Part shown: piece after piece, positions 6,629-8,184 of the stretch | Layout: the number at the start of each line of letters is the position of its first letter | How positions within the stretch are numbered: position 1 is the first letter of the stretch | Assembly (NCBI GenBank): GCA_934702165.1 | Contig: CAKUYG010000095.1 | Span: 1 to 8,184, forward strand | Direction of reading: 5' to 3' | Origin: an uncultured Bacteroidales bacterium | Lineage (GTDB): Bacteria; Bacteroidota; Bacteroidia; Bacteroidales; UBA932 | Length of the DNA stretch: 8,184 bases | Notes under the pieces: generated by a model | Seen by the model: only the letters and a program-made list of their open reading frames with translations | The model's database searches: none | Told to the model about the DNA's origin: nothing | Program-made: the position numbers and the translations under genes

Positions 6629-7888
6629 CTAATGTGCATGTCCGGAGTGCGCGTCCAGTCCGCCGGCCGCCTGTGCAAGCTTGACGATGACAGCACCGCG
6701 GCTGACCACGATCTGGCCCTCTTCGATGCCGGAGAGGATCTGGGTGCGGAGCCCGTCGGTAGCACCGATGCTGACCTGCACCTTTTCGAAATATTCCGGG
6801 TTCACCTGCCTGTAGACGAAGTAGCTGCCCATCTCTTCAATGATGGCACCGCTGTCGACGGTGAGCGCATCCGCCTCGCCGCGTGTCTTGATGTGAAGTT
6901 CAGCAAAAGTTCCGGGTACCAGTCCTGGCTTGTTTGCGATCTCGAAACTTACCGGAAGCAGAGGGCTGTCAACTGAAGTGGATCTTCCGACGCTGACCAG
7001 CCGCCCTGAAAGCTCTTCAAGTGTCCATGTCTGAGGATCACCGCAGAATGTGAAATTGGCACTGGAAATGCTCTGGAGCGCCTTGTGCCATTTCGGCTGC
7101 ACTTTGGCTTCGATCAGGAGCCTGCTGTCGTTGCAGACTTTTGCAAGAGGCTCACCTGCCTGCACATACTGTCCGTTGGCCACAAGAAGTTCCGACAGGT
7201 ACCCGTCAATATCGGAGGTGGCGGCGAAGCGCCCGTCGCGGTAGTTCTTCTCCAGATTTTCAAACGTGGCCTTGGCGACTTCGTATTCTGTCTTTGCCTG
7301 GCTGAGCTCGCTCCGGCTCACAATCTTGTCTTCTGCCAGCCGGCTCTTGCGCTCATATTCGCCCGAGGCCCTCTCGTATTCGCTCTTGGCTTCGGCGTAA
7401 CGCACGTCCATGTTGGCGTCGGCGAGTCCTTCGCTACCTATATAGAGAAGTGCTGCGCCCTTGCGCACGGGACTGCCTTCAAGCAGGCTGCCTCCGGCAA
7501 TGGTGACGATGCCGGATGATTTGGCAGTGATGATGCGCGTCCCGCTTTGTGACGGCAGGATCTGGCCGACGGCGCGGATTACCTCTCCGATACTTTCTCT
7601 GCGGCATGAGTCTGTCGCGAAATCGATCATGCTGCTCTGTGCCTTGGTGAATCTCACTCCGTTGGCGGTTTCTGCCTCTTCTGCACCATGTTCGTGATCG
7701 TGGGAATGATCGTGCCCCTCATGAACGTGGTCATGTTCATGGTCATGGTGGTGGTCATGATCGTGGTCGTGTCCCTCGTGGGTGTGACTGTGTGTCTCGT
7801 GATCGTGCTCGTCTTTGTGATGAGCCTCGTTCTGGCAGGCAGTGCACACCACTGCAAGCGCTGCTGCCATCGCTAATATTTTCTTCAT
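6629..7888 (-). CDS. CusB/CzcB-type periplasmic adaptor (membrane fusion protein) with His-rich N-terminus, probable lipoprotein
   Basis: This 419-residue HlyD/CusB-family adaptor bridges the RND pump and the outer-membrane channel. Residues 1-17 are a lipoprotein-like signal, with Cys18 in the context CTAC as the likely lipidated residue (Cys15 is less likely); the -3 position is Cys rather than Leu, so the lipobox is imperfect. Residues 23-67 hold 22 histidines alternating with Asp/Glu. The folded part starts near 78. The first half of a lipoyl/barrel-sandwich domain is at about 118-152 (KSSGIVTIAGG, then GSPVRKGAALLYIG). A helical hairpin follows at about 157-218 (Glu/Lys/Ala-rich coiled coil). 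The second lipoyl half is at about 221-252 (GYLSELLVANGQYVQAGEPL), then a beta-barrel (256-335) and a membrane-proximal domain (336-405). Three more histidines end the protein (414, 417, 419). It is the first gene of the operon. The start has an A-rich leader and no clear Shine-Dalgarno sequence. The His-rich segment probably binds metal; which metal is unknown. Confidence 0.93.
   Translation of the reverse strand: MKKILAMAAALAVVCTACQNEAHHKDEHDHETHSHTHEGHDHDHDHHHDHEHDHVHEGHDHSHDHEHGAEEAETANGVRFTKAQSSMIDFATDSCRRESIGEVIRAVGQILPSQSGTRIITAKSSGIVTIAGGSLLEGSPVRKGAALLYIGSEGLADANMDVRYAEAKSEYERASGEYERKSRLAEDKIVSRSELSQAKTEYEVAKATFENLEKNYRDGRFAATSDIDGYLSELLVANGQYVQAGEPLAKVCNDSRLLIEAKVQPKWHKALQSISSANFTFCGDPQTWTLEELSGRLVSVGRSTSVDSPLLPVSFEIANKPGLVPGTFAELHIKTRGEADALTVDSGAIIEEMGSYFVYRQVNPEYFEKVQVSIGATDGLRTQILSGIEEGQIVVSRGAVIVKLAQAAGGLDAHSGHAH
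7688..7822 (-). repeat. Low-complexity His-Asp repeat tract within the adaptor gene
   Basis: Codons 23-67 of the adaptor form an imperfect repeat of CAC/CAT alternating with GAC/GAT/GAA, with the peptide unit HEGHDH occurring twice (residues 37-42 and 56-61). The codons vary between CAC and CAT, so it is not a perfect DNA microsatellite and looks selected at the protein level. It is neither a CRISPR array nor a mobile element. Read on the opposite strand it gives a false Val/Met-rich open frame. Confidence 0.85.
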
Positions 7889-7900
7889 TTTTGTAATTGG

Positions 7901-7980
7901 CTGATTGTTAACGGGAGCCGTTGTGACAGCTCCGAAAAAGGGCTCGGCACATGAGATTGCGCCGCAAAAAAAACAATCAG
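7901..7980. repeat. Nine-base inverted repeat spanning the adaptor leader
   Basis: CTGATTGTT at 7901-7909 has its exact reverse complement AACAATCAG at 7972-7980, 62 bases away. In the minus-strand transcript the two arms could pair and enclose the 7914-7933 hairpin. The arm nearer the gene lies 12-20 bases before the ATG, where it could affect ribosome access. Alternatively the arms could be two oppositely oriented half-sites for a DNA-binding regulator. A nine-base match within a 300-base region is not strongly significant. Confidence 0.35.
7914..7933 (-). other. Possible hairpin in the 5' leader of the adaptor mRNA
   Basis: On the minus strand GGAGCTG and CGGCTCC (one G/T wobble) flank the loop TCACAA, a seven-base-pair stem ending 25 bases before the adaptor ATG. 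There is no T run after it, so it is not a standard terminator. A competing five-base pairing, 7915-7919 with 7941-7945, shares one arm. A hairpin this size can arise by chance; a regulatory role is inference only. Confidence 0.35.
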
Positions 7981-8184
7981 ACGGTCGGAGGCCCGCGAAG
8001 CGCCCCGTGAGGTATGTCCGGCGCGGATTTCCGCCTGAAATGGTCGCTTATATCAAACAGCCTGTCAGGCGAGGTGTGGAGGGATGGTGCAGGTGCTTGG
8101 GAAAATGCTGAAGAGGCCGGAATGCAGAGCACTGTTGTCTGGTGATGCTGATCCGGACTGCTTTTCATGATATAGGTGTTGAGT

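Larger units (their letters stand above)
7889..8184. other. Leader/intergenic region upstream of the efflux operon, no convincing gene
   Basis: These 296 bases run from the adaptor ATG to the right edge. Both strands have short open frames: minus 7977-8168, open to the edge; plus 7905-8111; plus 8014-8145. All have unremarkable Ser/Pro/Arg-rich or random-looking translations and none resembles a known family. No Bacteroidota -7 element (TAnnTTTG) could be found on the minus strand, so the promoter is not located. The region does hold an eight-base poly-T run on the minus strand (within 7964-7974), a hairpin (7914-7933) and a spaced inverted repeat (7901-7980). It could be a long 5' leader, a regulatory region, or partly the end of a gene lying to the right. 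Confidence 0.5.

Noticed and set aside
7688..7822. Regular short DNA repeats that might suggest a CRISPR array or microsatellite.
   Set aside because: The periodicity is the six-base His-Asp codon unit inside a clear coding frame, with no spacer-repeat structure.
7688..7876. A plus-strand frame encoding a Val/Met/Ile-rich peptide that looks like a small membrane protein.
   Set aside because: It is the complement of the His/Asp repeat: CAT and CAC become ATG and GTG, and GAC becomes GTC. The hydrophobicity is an artefact of reading the opposite strand.
7964..7980. The eight-base T run on the minus strand, considered as a terminator for a gene to the right.
   Set aside because: No stable GC-rich hairpin directly abuts the T run. 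The nearby GCGG/CCGC pairing (around 8025-8036) is too far upstream.
8014..8145. A plus-strand 43-codon frame with a fairly protein-like translation.
   Set aside because: It is short, lacks a ribosome site, resembles no family I recognise, and overlaps equally plausible frames on both strands.
7977..8168. A minus-strand 63-codon frame upstream of the adaptor, open to the right edge, with His-His and one Cys; considered as a small metal-binding protein or the end of an upstream gene.
   Set aside because: The composition (Ser, Pro, His, Arg) is irregular, no hydrophobic or domain pattern is seen, there is no signal peptide, and no good ribosome site precedes the ATG. It cannot be excluded that it is the tail of a gene outside the window.

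Overview
The window looks like a GC-rich Bacteroidota chromosome, most likely order Bacteroidales. Three things point there: the C-terminal tail of a Bacteroidales-type AAA ATPase at the left edge, a pectin-degrading enzyme fusion of a kind typical of plant-glycan-using Bacteroidota, and start codons that mostly lack a strong Shine-Dalgarno sequence. Genus cannot be settled from the sequence. The four complete genes all lie on the minus strand and read right to left. Only the partial gene at the left edge is on the plus strand.

Right to left: about 300 bases of leader or intergenic DNA (7889-8184) hold no convincing gene but do contain inverted repeats. Next comes a three-gene tripartite heavy-metal efflux operon in the order adaptor, pump, outer-membrane channel. 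It consists of a His-rich lipoprotein membrane-fusion protein (6629-7888), a CusA/CzcA-type RND pump (3512-6616) and a CusC/CzcC/TolC-type outer-membrane factor (2338-3522). The genes are separated by 12 bases and then overlap by 11 bases, so they are very probably co-transcribed and translationally linked. The pump lacks the methionine triad of the copper/silver pump CusA. With the histidine-rich adaptor this leans towards divalent metals (zinc, cobalt, nickel or cadmium), but the substrate is not proven.

Only 24 bases after the channel gene, on the same strand, is a 692-residue secreted protein (235-2313). It joins a GH105 unsaturated rhamnogalacturonyl hydrolase to a CE12-type SGNH rhamnogalacturonan acetylesterase, two activities that would strip the side decoration and the unsaturated end sugar from rhamnogalacturonan fragments. 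Its stop codon is one base from a strong hairpin terminator (203-233) that also serves the convergent plus-strand ATPase gene ending at 158. I see no sensor, regulator, mobile element, RNA gene or CRISPR array here. Nothing in the window is clearly a previously undescribed system. The most unusual points are the His-rich tether on the adaptor, the altered metal and proton-relay residues of the pump, the pectinase sitting behind a metal-efflux operon, and a possible structured leader ahead of the adaptor.
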